Positions 47,212 to 55,394 of a stretch of 55,436 bases of DNA are shown one piece after another. Origin of the DNA: Streptomyces sp. BR123 (GTDB taxonomy: Bacteria > Actinomycetota > Actinomycetes > Streptomycetales > Streptomycetaceae); contig NZ_JACBGN010000012.1 in assembly GCF_013401435.1 (NCBI RefSeq), positions 1 through 55,436 on the forward strand, given 5' to 3'. Position 1 is the stretch's first letter; every line of letters starts with the position of its first letter. The notes under the pieces are model-generated. The model was not told the DNA's origin. It ran no database searches and saw only the letters and a list, made by a program, of their open reading frames with translations. A program made the position numbers and the translations under genes.

Positions 47212-49352
47212 GCCGTCAGCTCCTGGATCGCCGCGACTACACGGCTGGCCAGGTAGGTGTGACCCACATCCGTGGGGTGGGTCGCATCCGTGCCGATGTA
47301 TGTGTCCGCGTTTCCGCTGCCCGTGGTGGCGCCAACGCGCCCGGTCCCAGTGATCCACGGCCCGTGCGTTGCGATGAGCGCGCCCGTGCTGTCGTAGATC
47401 CTGCCGGTGATGGGTGAGATGAACGGCAGGTTGGCCGCTGCTGCCGCGGTCCTGAGTGTCGTGTCCGTGTTGGTGATCGAGGACGCCGGGGATCCGCTGG
47501 GTGACCAGCAGCCGATGACGTAGATCCGTGCGTTGGGCAGGCCAGTCTTGACTGCGCTGTACAGGCTGGCGGCAGCCGACGAGATCGCGGGCTGGCTGCC
47601 CGCGTTGTCGTTGTACCCAGCCGAGATGATCAGCACGTCGGGGCTGTTCGGGATGACGTCGATGGGCGCCCGCGTGCCGAGCGTCGCCGTGCTGCCGGCC
47701 GTGATGTACCCGGTACTGCCGAGCGCCTCGTTCCAGGCATCGGAGTACCCCAGGAGCCGCGCGGCCCGTGGGAACCACGTGCCGGCTCCGCCGCCTGAGT
47801 TCATGCTGCTGCCGCCGGGGATGCTGTCGCCCAGCACCATGATCCGGCTGCTCGGCGTCGGTGGTTTCCACATCGTTGCTCCAGGCGGCAGGTACACCCC
47901 GCCGAACGGAACGACAGCGAAGTCCAGGCGGATCACCCTCGGCTGAGCAGGCCCGAGGCTGACCGTCATCAGGTGCGTGGAGCCCGGAGTGGTGCCACCG
48001 ACCGACTGCATCAGGTCCGTCATCCGGCGGCCGTCGATCGAGATCCGGTACGAGCCGCCAGTCTGGTAATTGAACCGCAGCTGGAAGGCGGTAGCGTCCG
48101 TGCCGAACTCAACCGACCAGATGCTCTGCGAGCTGCTCAACGTGCCGCGGGTGTTCGGGTAGCGAGTCGTCGGCAGCACGTAGGTCGAGTCCGGGGTACC
48201 GACGCCGATCTGGAATCCGCCGGCGCCGAGGTAGCTGAACGGGCCGGTGACGTCGGAGCCGGACAGGGCCACACCAGCCGGTGCGTACTTGACGTATCCA
48301 GTCACCGGCGTGCTGGTCTGGGCGACGCTGATTCCGCTCGGGGCGGGCGCCGGGCCCAGGTTGGTGAGCGTCATGCGCCACGGGTAGCCGGAGTAGGCGT
48401 AGACGCGACCTGCACCCGTGCCCTGATTGACCAGGGCGATGGTGGCTTGGCCGCTGGCGAGGTGGCTGGCGGCCACGGTGAACATGCCGCCGCTCGTCGC
48501 CTTGCCGAAGCTGGTGCTCGGGTAGAACTCGGGCGTCCCCTCGGCGAGGGGAGTGCCCGTACCGGATCCCCCGTACTGGGCGATCGCGCCAGCAGAGTCG
48601 AGCAGCGCCAGGTCGAGGTAACGCGTGCCTGAGTACAGCATGCCGAGGTCGACACGGATCCGGTCGCCCGGCTCGGCGGCAATGCTGCACTTGAGTTGTG
48701 TGCCGACGCTGGTGGCTGCGATGGTCCAGGAGGCGGCGGCAGCCAGGTCCTGCACCGCACCGTCGGAGATTCGCAGCTCGGCAGTGCGGGGCGGGGCGCC
48801 GTCTGCTCCGGCCGGGCCCTGCAGTCCCTGCGCTCCGGCCGGGCCCTGGGCCCCAGTTGCCCCTGTGGCGCCGGTAGCGCCCGCGGGTCCTTGCGGACCG
48901 GTGTCGCCCTGCGGTCCCTGGGCGCCCGTAGGTCCCGTGGGGCCGGCCGGACCTTGGGGGCCGGGAGGTCCCTGCGGGCCAACCGCCCCGCCGCCCGCCC
49001 CGCCGTCCGGGGCCGAGACCGGGGCGAGCACGTCCAGGCTGATGGTGGACCCCAGCGTGGACGGCAGGTCGATGTAGTACGTGCGCCGCTGCCCGCTCGT
49101 CGGCTGTTCGTCGACCCGCCACCGCCACCCGGCCGGCTGGACGTCCGCGTCGTCGGTGCACAGCAGGACGATGCTCATCGCCCCGTTGGTGATGGCTGCC
49201 GGCCCGCCGCCGCTGTAAATGGCGTGCTGGGTGGAGTCGACGAGAACCGCGGTCGGGGTGAAGACCACCCGGCCGCCGCGGGCGCCGCCGCCGACCGGCG
49301 AGGGGAACGCGCCAGTGACTGTGATCGTTTTGGCTCCGGCAGGGAACGGCAT
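47208..49352 (-). CDS. tail fibre with collagen-like repeats and SGNH/GDSL esterase
   Basis: A 714-residue modular protein. An N-terminal domain (1-115) is followed by about 70 residues of Gly-x-y collagen repeats (about 122-190), a beta domain (about 190-330), a second beta domain, and a C-terminal SGNH hydrolase (about 495-714) with VLGDSIPGG around Ser507, ISAGYNDNAG, and the catalytic DATHPT near 687. It would deacetylate or de-esterify surface glycans during host recognition. It lies upstream of the terminase, far from other tail genes. Confidence 0.88.
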   Translation of the reverse strand: MPFPAGAKTITVTGAFPSPVGGGARGGRVVFTPTAVLVDSTQHAIYSGGGPAAITNGAMSIVLLCTDDADVQPAGWRWRVDEQPTSGQRRTYYIDLPSTLGSTISLDVLAPVSAPDGGAGGGAVGPQGPPGPQGPAGPTGPTGAQGPQGDTGPQGPAGATGATGATGAQGPAGAQGLQGPAGADGAPPRTAELRISDGAVQDLAAAASWTIAATSVGTQLKCSIAAEPGDRIRVDLGMLYSGTRYLDLALLDSAGAIAQYGGSGTGTPLAEGTPEFYPSTSFGKATSGGMFTVAASHLASGQATIALVNQGTGAGRVYAYSGYPWRMTLTNLGPAPAPSGISVAQTSTPVTGYVKYAPAGVALSGSDVTGPFSYLGAGGFQIGVGTPDSTYVLPTTRYPNTRGTLSSSQSIWSVEFGTDATAFQLRFNYQTGGSYRISIDGRRMTDLMQSVGGTTPGSTHLMTVSLGPAQPRVIRLDFAVVPFGGVYLPPGATMWKPPTPSSRIMVLGDSIPGGSSMNSGGGAGTWFPRAARLLGYSDAWNEALGSTGYITAGSTATLGTRAPIDVIPNSPDVLIISAGYNDNAGSQPAISSAAASLYSAVKTGLPNARIYVIGCWSPSGSPASSITNTDTTLRTAAAAANLPFISPITGRIYDSTGALIATHGPWITGTGRVGATTGSGNADTYIGTDATHPTDVGHTYLASRVVAAIQELTA

Positions 49353-49371
49353 CGCGGCCTCCCCTCAGCGG

Positions 49372-49608
49372 TCAGGCAGCTACTTGCCTCGGTCGCGGCT
49401 TGTACCGCCTGGCCCGTTCCATGATCTCGGGGAGCGCGTACATGGTCTTGTACTCGTGCCCGTGTCCGCTGTACCGACCGTCACCCTCAAAGCGGTGGAT
49501 ACGGCCACGGCTGGCCCACTGCCGGATCACCTGGCCTGGAACGCCGCTTGCCTCGACGGCTTCGTGCTCGTAGACGAGGTCGTCGATGTAGAACTCCCGC
49601 ACGTCCAT
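49372..49608 (-). CDS. small helix-turn-helix protein (MerR/excisionase-like)
   Basis: A 78-residue protein with a winged-helix pattern: an N-terminal helix (DLVYEHEAVEASGVPGQVIRQW, in part), then a strand-turn SRGRIHRFEGDGRYSG and a C-terminal helix with YALPEIMERARRYK. It matches the excisionase/MerR-like DNA-binding fold used for regulation or excision. GGAGGTGG lies before the ATG. It is the first gene of the transcription unit with the tail fibre and follows a terminator. Confidence 0.75.
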   Translation of the reverse strand: MDVREFYIDDLVYEHEAVEASGVPGQVIRQWASRGRIHRFEGDGRYSGHGHEYKTMYALPEIMERARRYKPRPRQVAA

Positions 49609-49628
49609 GGCCACCTCCGGGAATGACA

Positions 49629-49652
49629 AAGCCCCCGGCGAGGCGGGGGCTT
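49629..49652 (-). terminator. hairpin terminator
   Basis: AAGCCCCC and GGGGGCTT (8-bp perfect stem, 8-base loop) separate the upstream genes at 49.7-55 kb from the HTH/tail fibre unit on the minus strand. Confidence 0.7.
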
Positions 49653-49779
49653 GAGAGGAAGCGGACACACGAGTATCTCGCTGGACGCACTGTGACATAC
49701 ACATGATCAGGTCGTCAAGGAACGCCGGATTCAGCCAGCCGAGTGATGGGGGGCCCGTGGTCGAGGTCGCCCCGGCAGA

Positions 49780-49977
49780 ATGCCGCTATGGGGGTCCGAT
49801 TTGGCGTCATGGGCGACACGGAGCGCGAGTGCGCGGAGGGGCCTGGCACTGCTCGCCGGCCTCGGTGTGCGGCTGGTGGTGACGCAGCCGCCGGTGCTGC
49901 TGTCCGGGGACCGGTGGATCGCGCGGGCCGTGCACATGCCGGCGGCCCCGGCCGAGGAAGGCCGGGGCCGCGAGTAG
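49780..49977 (+). CDS. doubtful small protein
   Basis: A 65-residue frame whose last ~45 residues have strong third-position GC (GLALLAGLGVRLVVTQPPV) and read like a coding tail, but the first part is weak and another frame is better there, so the start is uncertain. It ends within a terminator hairpin. It may be a real small rightward gene or chance. Function unknown. Confidence 0.3.
   Translation: MPLWGSDLASWATRSASARRGLALLAGLGVRLVVTQPPVLLSGDRWIARAVHMPAAPAEEGRGRE
49942..49971. terminator. hairpin terminator
   Basis: A perfect 12-bp stem (49942-49953 with 49960-49971) with a 6-base loop lies downstream of the minus-strand gene ending at 49983. Confidence 0.7.
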
Positions 49978-49982
49978 GGCGG

Positions 49983-50144
49983 TCAGACGGCTGGCATGCC
50001 GCTGCCGGGGCAGGTTTCCAGGCTGCCCGCGCGCTGGTGCATGGCGGCCGGTTGGCCGGGTTCGGCGCCGACGATGGCGCCGCACACCGGGCAGCCTCCG
50101 TTGCACTGGCCGGGGTCGAAGCGATTGCTGGGGACACAGGGCAT
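49983..50144 (-). CDS. small CxxC protein
   Basis: A 53-residue protein with GGCPVCGAIVG, a knuckle-like zinc motif, and further Cys at 3, 14 and near the C-terminus. The ATG at 50144 has AAGGAGG 6 bases upstream, which supports it strongly. Similar short zinc-ribbon proteins occur in Streptomyces plasmids and phages. Function unknown. Confidence 0.65.
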   Translation of the reverse strand: MPCVPSNRFDPGQCNGGCPVCGAIVGAEPGQPAAMHQRAGSLETCPGSGMPAV

Positions 50145-50205
50145 ACTGCCTCCTTGCTCGCGTTGGCGAGGGGAGTGTCCTGCCGATGCCCGGCGGCGAC
50201 TAGGG

Positions 50206-50676
50206 CTAGAACGCGCCTTGGAGGTCGTAGGCCCGGCTTCCGCGGGTCTGGCCTGCGCGGCCGGTGTGGGTGAACAGGCAGAAAGCCTTTGCGCCGTTGT
50301 GGAAAGTGACACCGAACCCGGGGTTCTGCGCGTCGTCGCTGTAGGGCTCGGCGGTGAGGATCTCGGTGTTGCCGGTGTTGGCGACGGCAGCGGCCAGGTA
50401 GGCCGCGGCTGAGACGGGGGTTACGTTGCCGCCGTTGAACAGCGGCGGGTAAGGCACCTCGGCCGGGGCGTCGGCGTGGACGGGCTGCTCGTCGGTCGTG
50501 TGCTTCTCGCCGGGAGCGAGGGCGCCTGTGATGCCGACCCACACCTGGGAGCCGTTGGTGAACGTGACGTGGAGGCTGTAGGGGCGGCCGGCCTCGGCGC
50601 CGTCTTCGACAGCCTGCACGTCTGGGGCTTTGGGCAGCGTGTCGATCGCGAACTGGTGGAACCGGGCGGGGCGCAT
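50206..50676 (-). CDS. hypothetical protein
   Basis: A 156-residue beta-rich protein with segments YSLHVTFTNGSQVWVGITG and GFGVTFHNGAKAFCLFTHTG that look like an internal repeat (both have a V-T-F-x-N-G core). No signal peptide or membrane segment. The ATG at 50676 has GGAAGGA 9 bases upstream; an in-frame ATG 9 bases earlier is too close to it. Function unknown. Confidence 0.65.
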   Translation of the reverse strand: MRPARFHQFAIDTLPKAPDVQAVEDGAEAGRPYSLHVTFTNGSQVWVGITGALAPGEKHTTDEQPVHADAPAEVPYPPLFNGGNVTPVSAAAYLAAAVANTGNTEILTAEPYSDDAQNPGFGVTFHNGAKAFCLFTHTGRAGQTRGSRAYDLQGAF

Positions 50677-50759
50677 GGGTCTCATCCTTCCGTGGCGGCT
50701 GGTTCAGTCTATTGCGGGTGAGGCGGCGGGATGGTGGATTGCCAGGCGCCGCGTCGGAG

Positions 50760-51245
50760 TCAGGATCGGTCGGTGTGTCGAGTGGCCTGATCGAGCATCC
50801 GCAGCACGGGCGCCGGTCCGGATTGGGCGTCGTTCCAGGCGCCGACGGACACGATGTCGGGCTGCTTGGCGCGGATCCGGTCGAGCATGAGCGCCTCGGC
50901 CGCATCCTCCAGTCGCCGGTTGCCGCCGGCCGCTGCTCGGATGGCGCCGATGAGGCAGTAGCCGGTGTCCGGGCGGCCGACGTAGCGGGTGATCCAACCG
51001 TGCGCGCGGATCAGGCGGGCGGCCTCCTGCAGCACCTCCTCGACCGTGGTCGGTCGGCTGGCTGGCGTGGGGCCGGTGAGGATCTCAGGCGCCTCGACGG
51101 CGATGTGGGCGGTACGAATCGCGTGGTCGGCGGACGCGGTGTCGAACCGGGCGTCCATGGCCAGGCCGGAGAGGGTGAGGCGTTCGTCGAGCGTGAGGGC
51201 GGGCGCTGTCGCACGGCGACGGCAGGCGGTGTCAGTGGTGGCCAC
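50760..51245 (-). CDS. DUF6197-like protein
   Basis: A 161-residue protein with the pattern RLIRAHGWITRYVG and GYCLIGAIRAAAGG that I associate with the DUF6197 family, found in Streptomyces plasmids and phages. The C-terminal SVGAWNDAQSG is also typical. Function unknown. It overlaps the upstream gene by 14 bases. Confidence 0.72.
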   Translation of the reverse strand: MATTDTACRRRATAPALTLDERLTLSGLAMDARFDTASADHAIRTAHIAVEAPEILTGPTPASRPTTVEEVLQEAARLIRAHGWITRYVGRPDTGYCLIGAIRAAAGGNRRLEDAAEALMLDRIRAKQPDIVSVGAWNDAQSGPAPVLRMLDQATRHTDRS

Positions 51246-51666
51246 GGCGGCCTGCCTTCTTGTCGAGGGCGCGACGCTCGGAGGCGTACCTGGCTTCGAC
51301 GTCCAGGTAGTCGAGCTCTGCGGCGTCGAGCTTGCGGTCGAAGGCTTTCTCGGGGTGGAGGCCGTAGCCGTCGTAGCGGACGTCGCCCTCGTCGTAGGAG
51401 ATGTGGTCGAACCCGGCCGGCGGCTGGTCGTAGACGGTGCCCCAGAACCGCAGGAAGCCGGCGGCGCTGTTGTTGTTGCCGATCTCCCAGCCTCCGGTGA
51501 TCCAGTTTTTACCGGTGACGGTGTGGGAGCTGTAGGTCCGGGGCCGGTAGACGCCGGGGACGATGTGGGCCGGCTCGTTGATCACGTAGACGGTCATGCC
51601 CTTGCGGAGGGAACGGAGGAAGTCGCGCTCGTCGCCGCGGCGGCGGGTGGTCCAAGTCTTGGCCAT
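51232..51666 (-). CDS. hypothetical protein
   Basis: A 144-residue protein with a basic N-terminus and aromatic, beta-rich middle (GKNWITGGWEIGNNNSAAGF). The ATG at 51666 has AAGGAG 6 bases upstream; an in-frame ATG two codons earlier abuts that site. It is the first gene after the inverted-repeat region downstream of the FtsK gene. Function unknown. Confidence 0.65.
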   Translation of the reverse strand: MAKTWTTRRRGDERDFLRSLRKGMTVYVINEPAHIVPGVYRPRTYSSHTVTGKNWITGGWEIGNNNSAAGFLRFWGTVYDQPPAGFDHISYDEGDVRYDGYGLHPEKAFDRKLDAAELDYLDVEARYASERRALDKKAGRRGHH

Positions 51667-51703
51667 GGTCATCTCCTTGGGTGATTGATCCGGGTTTGTT
51701 CTC

Positions 51704-51854
51704 TGATCGAGGGCGTGCTCGGTCTGCTCCGGTGCAGGTCAGGGGCTGCTCGCTGCCTGCTCGGGGCTTGCTCGGCGGTGGGCGCGAGCAGTGGGCGAGC
51801 AGAGCCTGAGCGGGCTCTGACCTGCGATGGAGCAGGCCGAGCAGAGCCCGATCA
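51704..51854. repeat. 151-bp imperfect inverted repeat with phased TGCTCG motifs
   Basis: Arms of ~60 bases starting TGATCG (51704) and ending CGATCA (51854) pair with a few mismatches and one gap; shared blocks include TGCTCGG, CTGCTCC and GCAGGTCAG. Inside are five TGCTC[GC] motifs on the plus strand (51716, 51725, 51747, 51758, 51769) and four reversed (51785, 51796, 51829, 51838), several 11 bp apart. It lies directly past the FtsK-like gene, where Streptomyces plasmids often carry clt. Confidence 0.8.
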
Positions 51855-51873
51855 GGGGTGCGATCTACGCATA

Positions 51874-53919
51874 TCAGGCGCGGCTGAGGGTCTCACGCTT
51901 GTAGCCACGGGGGTTCTGCAGGCCGTCGGTCGGGCCGATCCCGCTGGGCTCGGGGACGCCCGCAGCCCGCAGCTTGGCCTTCAGCTCGTCCACCGTCAGG
52001 CCGAGCGCGTCCGCGAGTGTCTCGGTGCGCATGCGCTCCACACCGGCGGAGTCCATGGCGGCCAGCGCCTCCTCGACCACCGAGTGCCCTGCCGCCTGCC
52101 CGGCCGGCGGCCGCGCCCCGCAGAGGCGGAGCAGTGCCGGCCACGACAGCAGCTTCGGGAAGTCAGGGATCTCCGGGAGGTCCACCTCGGCCATGGCGTC
52201 GATGGACTGCTGGTCCAGCTCGACCAGCCCGGCCTCCAGCCGCTCGGCTCCCAGCTTGCGCAGGGTCGCGGCGTCGAAGTGGTGCACCGCGTACTCAAGT
52301 GCCTGGTTGGCCAGGCCGGGCACGCCCTGCGCGAAGACGTGGCCGGCGTCCTTCGGGTCGGTGTCGGTGGCGGGGTCCAGCCGGTGCGGCAGCCAGCCTT
52401 CGGCCGCAGCGCGGTCGCCGAACACAGCGTTCGTGTCGACCCGCTTGCAGGGGCCGACCATGCGGAGGGCGATCATCTGGGCGATGTTCTTCCCAAGGTA
52501 GTCGGTCGTCCCGCCCTGGGATGCGAGCTCCACTTCGATGCACTCTTTGCGGCCGACGAGCAGCAGCTCAAAGGCGAGCAGCTGGGCGAGTTCGGACGCC
52601 TTGGGGAACTCGTCGAAGATGACCGTGATCGCAGGGTGCTCGGCGCTGGGCCGCCACTTGTTGCCCATGCCCAGCTTGCGCCGGAGTCGGGCGCGGCCCT
52701 TGGCGAGGACGAGGAGGAACGCGAGGACGGCTTCGATCTGCTCGGTGGTGCGGGCGGTCAGGCGTACTCCGTCGTAGAGGTCCTCCAAGCCGTCCCCGAA
52801 GGGGTCCAGGTCGATGGTGATGTTGTCGTAGCAGGCGGTGGTGACCTCGCCGAGGGACTGCAGGATGCCGGTCTTGCCGCCGCCGGATGCCGCCACGATG
52901 AGGCCCATCACGCCGGCGAGGCTGATCTCCAGCGGGTCGCCGCCGATGGAAGTGCCGAGCCGGGACCGGTCGGTGATGCTGATCGACTTGGGCGCCCGGT
53001 AGGGCGGCGGTGGCGCGCTGGCGAACGGGTCGGACTCGATGAGGCGGAGCGTGGCGCAGGCGCGGCGCTCCTTGAGGGGCTGGATCCGGAGCCGGTTGGT
53101 GCCGAGGTCGAAGCTGGTCTCGAGCCCGCCGGCCTTGGTGATGATGGCTTCGGGTGTGCCCTCACCGACACGGACGGTGCACTCCCAGCCCCAGACGTGG
53201 AAGCTGATGCCGAACACCTCGACGACCGGGATGTTCTCCCTGCGCATGGCGGCGAGGACACAGACGGCGAGCTGCTCGGGAGTCTGGGCCTGGCGGACGG
53301 GGAACGGCGCGGCGTCGGCGGGAATCTGATCCATGGTGACGCCCTGCGCCGTGACGCCCGCGGCGGTCGGCGCAGCGAGCTGGATGGCCTCGGTCGCCGC
53401 GTGCAGTCCCGGGGCCAAGGTCTCGGTACGCCCCCGGCGCACCCCGTACCACCAGCCGGCGGCGAGCACGGCGACGTCGACGAGCAGCCCGCCGGTGAGG
53501 GTACCGACGGCAAGCCCGGTGGTACCGACGACGCCGATCCCGGCGGTGACCCCGCTGTAGATGAGCCGGTGTCGGAGGTAGTCCCCGCGGCGCTGTTCGA
53601 GCTTGGCGCGGAGGCGGTCCTGCTCGGCATGGTCCTGCGTCGCGGCGAGGGCGTCCGAGACGGTGCGAATCATGTGCGGCCAGCCGTCGTGGTAGCCGGC
53701 GACCCACTGAGAGCCGAGACGCCGGTAGCCGCGGACCACGGTCGGGAAGCCGCCCCGGCTGTCGACCACGCGGTCGGCGAGCCGGGTAAGGCCGGCCTGG
53801 GAGCGGGCCCACAGCGGGGGCTGCCCGACGGGGACGACGGTTCCCTCGAGGGCCTCGACCGCGGGGGCCGGGTCGCCCTTAACGAGCGACAGGTGCGGGT
53901 GCGGGGCGGCGGTGCTCAC
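51874..53919 (-). CDS. FtsK/SpoIIIE-type DNA translocase (Tra-like)
   Basis: A 681-residue protein. Two hydrophobic segments (about residues 115-160) anchor it to the membrane. The ATPase has Walker A ASGGGKTG around residues 343-350 and Walker B ITVIFDEFP around 430. The C-terminus has a helical LADALGLTVDELKAKLRAAG segment, perhaps DNA-binding. Streptomyces conjugative plasmids use such single hexameric translocases (Tra) to move double-stranded DNA between mycelia. Its start overlaps the SpdB-like gene stop by 4 bases. Confidence 0.9.
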   Translation of the reverse strand: MSTAAPHPHLSLVKGDPAPAVEALEGTVVPVGQPPLWARSQAGLTRLADRVVDSRGGFPTVVRGYRRLGSQWVAGYHDGWPHMIRTVSDALAATQDHAEQDRLRAKLEQRRGDYLRHRLIYSGVTAGIGVVGTTGLAVGTLTGGLLVDVAVLAAGWWYGVRRGRTETLAPGLHAATEAIQLAAPTAAGVTAQGVTMDQIPADAAPFPVRQAQTPEQLAVCVLAAMRRENIPVVEVFGISFHVWGWECTVRVGEGTPEAIITKAGGLETSFDLGTNRLRIQPLKERRACATLRLIESDPFASAPPPPYRAPKSISITDRSRLGTSIGGDPLEISLAGVMGLIVAASGGGKTGILQSLGEVTTACYDNITIDLDPFGDGLEDLYDGVRLTARTTEQIEAVLAFLLVLAKGRARLRRKLGMGNKWRPSAEHPAITVIFDEFPKASELAQLLAFELLLVGRKECIEVELASQGGTTDYLGKNIAQMIALRMVGPCKRVDTNAVFGDRAAAEGWLPHRLDPATDTDPKDAGHVFAQGVPGLANQALEYAVHHFDAATLRKLGAERLEAGLVELDQQSIDAMAEVDLPEIPDFPKLLSWPALLRLCGARPPAGQAAGHSVVEEALAAMDSAGVERMRTETLADALGLTVDELKAKLRAAGVPEPSGIGPTDGLQNPRGYKRETLSRA

Positions 53920-55394
53920 TGCTCCCCCTTCGGGTTGTTGATGGCGTCGCGGATGCGCTTGGCGTAGCCCCGCGAGCGGCCGAGGAGATCGGCCACGGCG
54001 GGCGTGGAGAACCCGTCCGGGTCTGCATCACGCAGCTCTCGCGCGGCTTTCAGGTCAGCCTCGGAAAGGGGCTCGGTGAGGTCCTTGCGGACCGGGGTCG
54101 AATCTGGACCCTTCCCAATACCCACTTGGGCTCCGAGGTCCTGAGCGGGGCCACCAGAAGGCTTCTTGGGGCGACCCTTCGCAGGGCTGGCGCCACCGTC
54201 TCCGCCGGGTCCGAAGAGGCTCTCGAGGAGCTCCTCGACAGCGAGGTGTTCGGCTGCCCCAAGGTGCTCGGCGACGGTCTGGTCGACGTACTCGCGGGCG
54301 GCCAGCTTCGTGGCGAGGCCTTCGATCGTGTGCCCGAGCGGGAGGCCCTTCTCCGACACCCATGCCTCGGCCCACAGGTCGGAGCTCTTGGTGTTGGCGG
54401 GCGCGTTCAGGGTCAGGATCTGGTATCGCCGCCACACGTCGGGGTGGGCGTCGGCTCGGCGCGCCTCGTCCCATGCGCGGTCGCGGCTGATCGAGCCGAG
54501 AGGGTTGGCGGCGAGGATCAGCTCGTACTGCTCCCAAGCCCCGGGATACAGGGACTTGCGCTGCTCGTCCTGGGCCATGAGGGCGGCGTCAGCGGCTGCC
54601 TTGTCGGCGGCCACCTTCGCCTCGTGAGCGGCACGCTTGTCCGCCTCGATCTTCTGCCGACCGTCGGCCTCGACGCGCTTGGCCTCGACGAGGGCATCAG
54701 CCTGAACGCGTGCGGCATCCAGCTCGGCCTCAGCCTGCTTGGCCTGCTGCTCGGCCAGCTTCCGCTCAGAGCGGGTCGCCTTGGCGTCCTTGGCGCGGGC
54801 ACCGAACTTGTGGATCATCCACATGCCGGGGCCGGACAGTGACGCGACGCCACCGCCGAGGCCGAAGACGAGTCCGATCTCAGGGTGCAGGGCGCCATCG
54901 GCGATGTTGATGCCCGCGGCGATCGATGAGAAGACTGCGGTCGCGACGAGGTAGGGCCAGACCAGTCGGCGGTTGGCGATGGCGGCCTCGGCCAGCCGCA
55001 GGGCGACCCAGGCGGCCGACTCCAGCATGATCGGGATGGCGATGTTCCACGGCCGGGTGGGGTCCCAGAAGGCGCGAAGCTGCAGCGGCAGTGCCACGAG
55101 GAAGCAGATGATCGCGAACTTCTTCACTGCGGAAGCGGCCTTGGTGTCGAGCTTCCGGCCAGCCTCCTTGCGGCGGCGCTCCGCCTGCTCGGTGGCCAGC
55201 TTCGCTGCGGCGTCCGCGGCCTTGGTTTCGGCCCTCTGTACCCGCTCCTCCTCGTCGGCTTCCTCAGCCTTGCGGGACTCCCTTTCGATCTCGGCCGCCC
55301 TGGCTTTCGCGGCGGCGATCTTCGGGGCGTCGAGCGCTTCCCGGCGCCGCAGGTCGGCTTCGCGTTCTTCCCAGGGGCGGTAGTCGCTGCTCAC
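53916..55394 (-). CDS. SpdB2-like membrane protein (DUF2637-type)
   Basis: A 492-residue protein. A charged coiled N-terminus (about residues 5-85) precedes four membrane segments (about 91-108, 115-135, 146-168, 173-195), then a long Ala/Lys/Glu coiled coil (about 200-290) and a C-terminal helix-turn-helix (PAVADLLGRSRGYAKRIRDAI). This layout is that of Streptomyces SpdB2 spread proteins, which help plasmid transfer within mycelium. Starts at GTG with AAGGAAGG upstream; coupled to the FtsK gene. Confidence 0.82.
   Translation of the reverse strand: MSSDYRPWEEREADLRRREALDAPKIAAAKARAAEIERESRKAEEADEEERVQRAETKAADAAAKLATEQAERRRKEAGRKLDTKAASAVKKFAIICFLVALPLQLRAFWDPTRPWNIAIPIMLESAAWVALRLAEAAIANRRLVWPYLVATAVFSSIAAGINIADGALHPEIGLVFGLGGGVASLSGPGMWMIHKFGARAKDAKATRSERKLAEQQAKQAEAELDAARVQADALVEAKRVEADGRQKIEADKRAAHEAKVAADKAAADAALMAQDEQRKSLYPGAWEQYELILAANPLGSISRDRAWDEARRADAHPDVWRRYQILTLNAPANTKSSDLWAEAWVSEKGLPLGHTIEGLATKLAAREYVDQTVAEHLGAAEHLAVEELLESLFGPGGDGGASPAKGRPKKPSGGPAQDLGAQVGIGKGPDSTPVRKDLTEPLSEADLKAARELRDADPDGFSTPAVADLLGRSRGYAKRIRDAINNPKGEQ

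Noticed and set aside
49715..50905. 396-residue minus-strand frame across the small-gene region
   Set aside because: Low-complexity, crosses terminators and two better supported genes in other frames.
51716..51843. TGCTCG repeats as a CRISPR array
   Set aside because: Units are 6 bases, arranged as an inverted repeat, with no constant 30-40 base spacers and no cas genes nearby.
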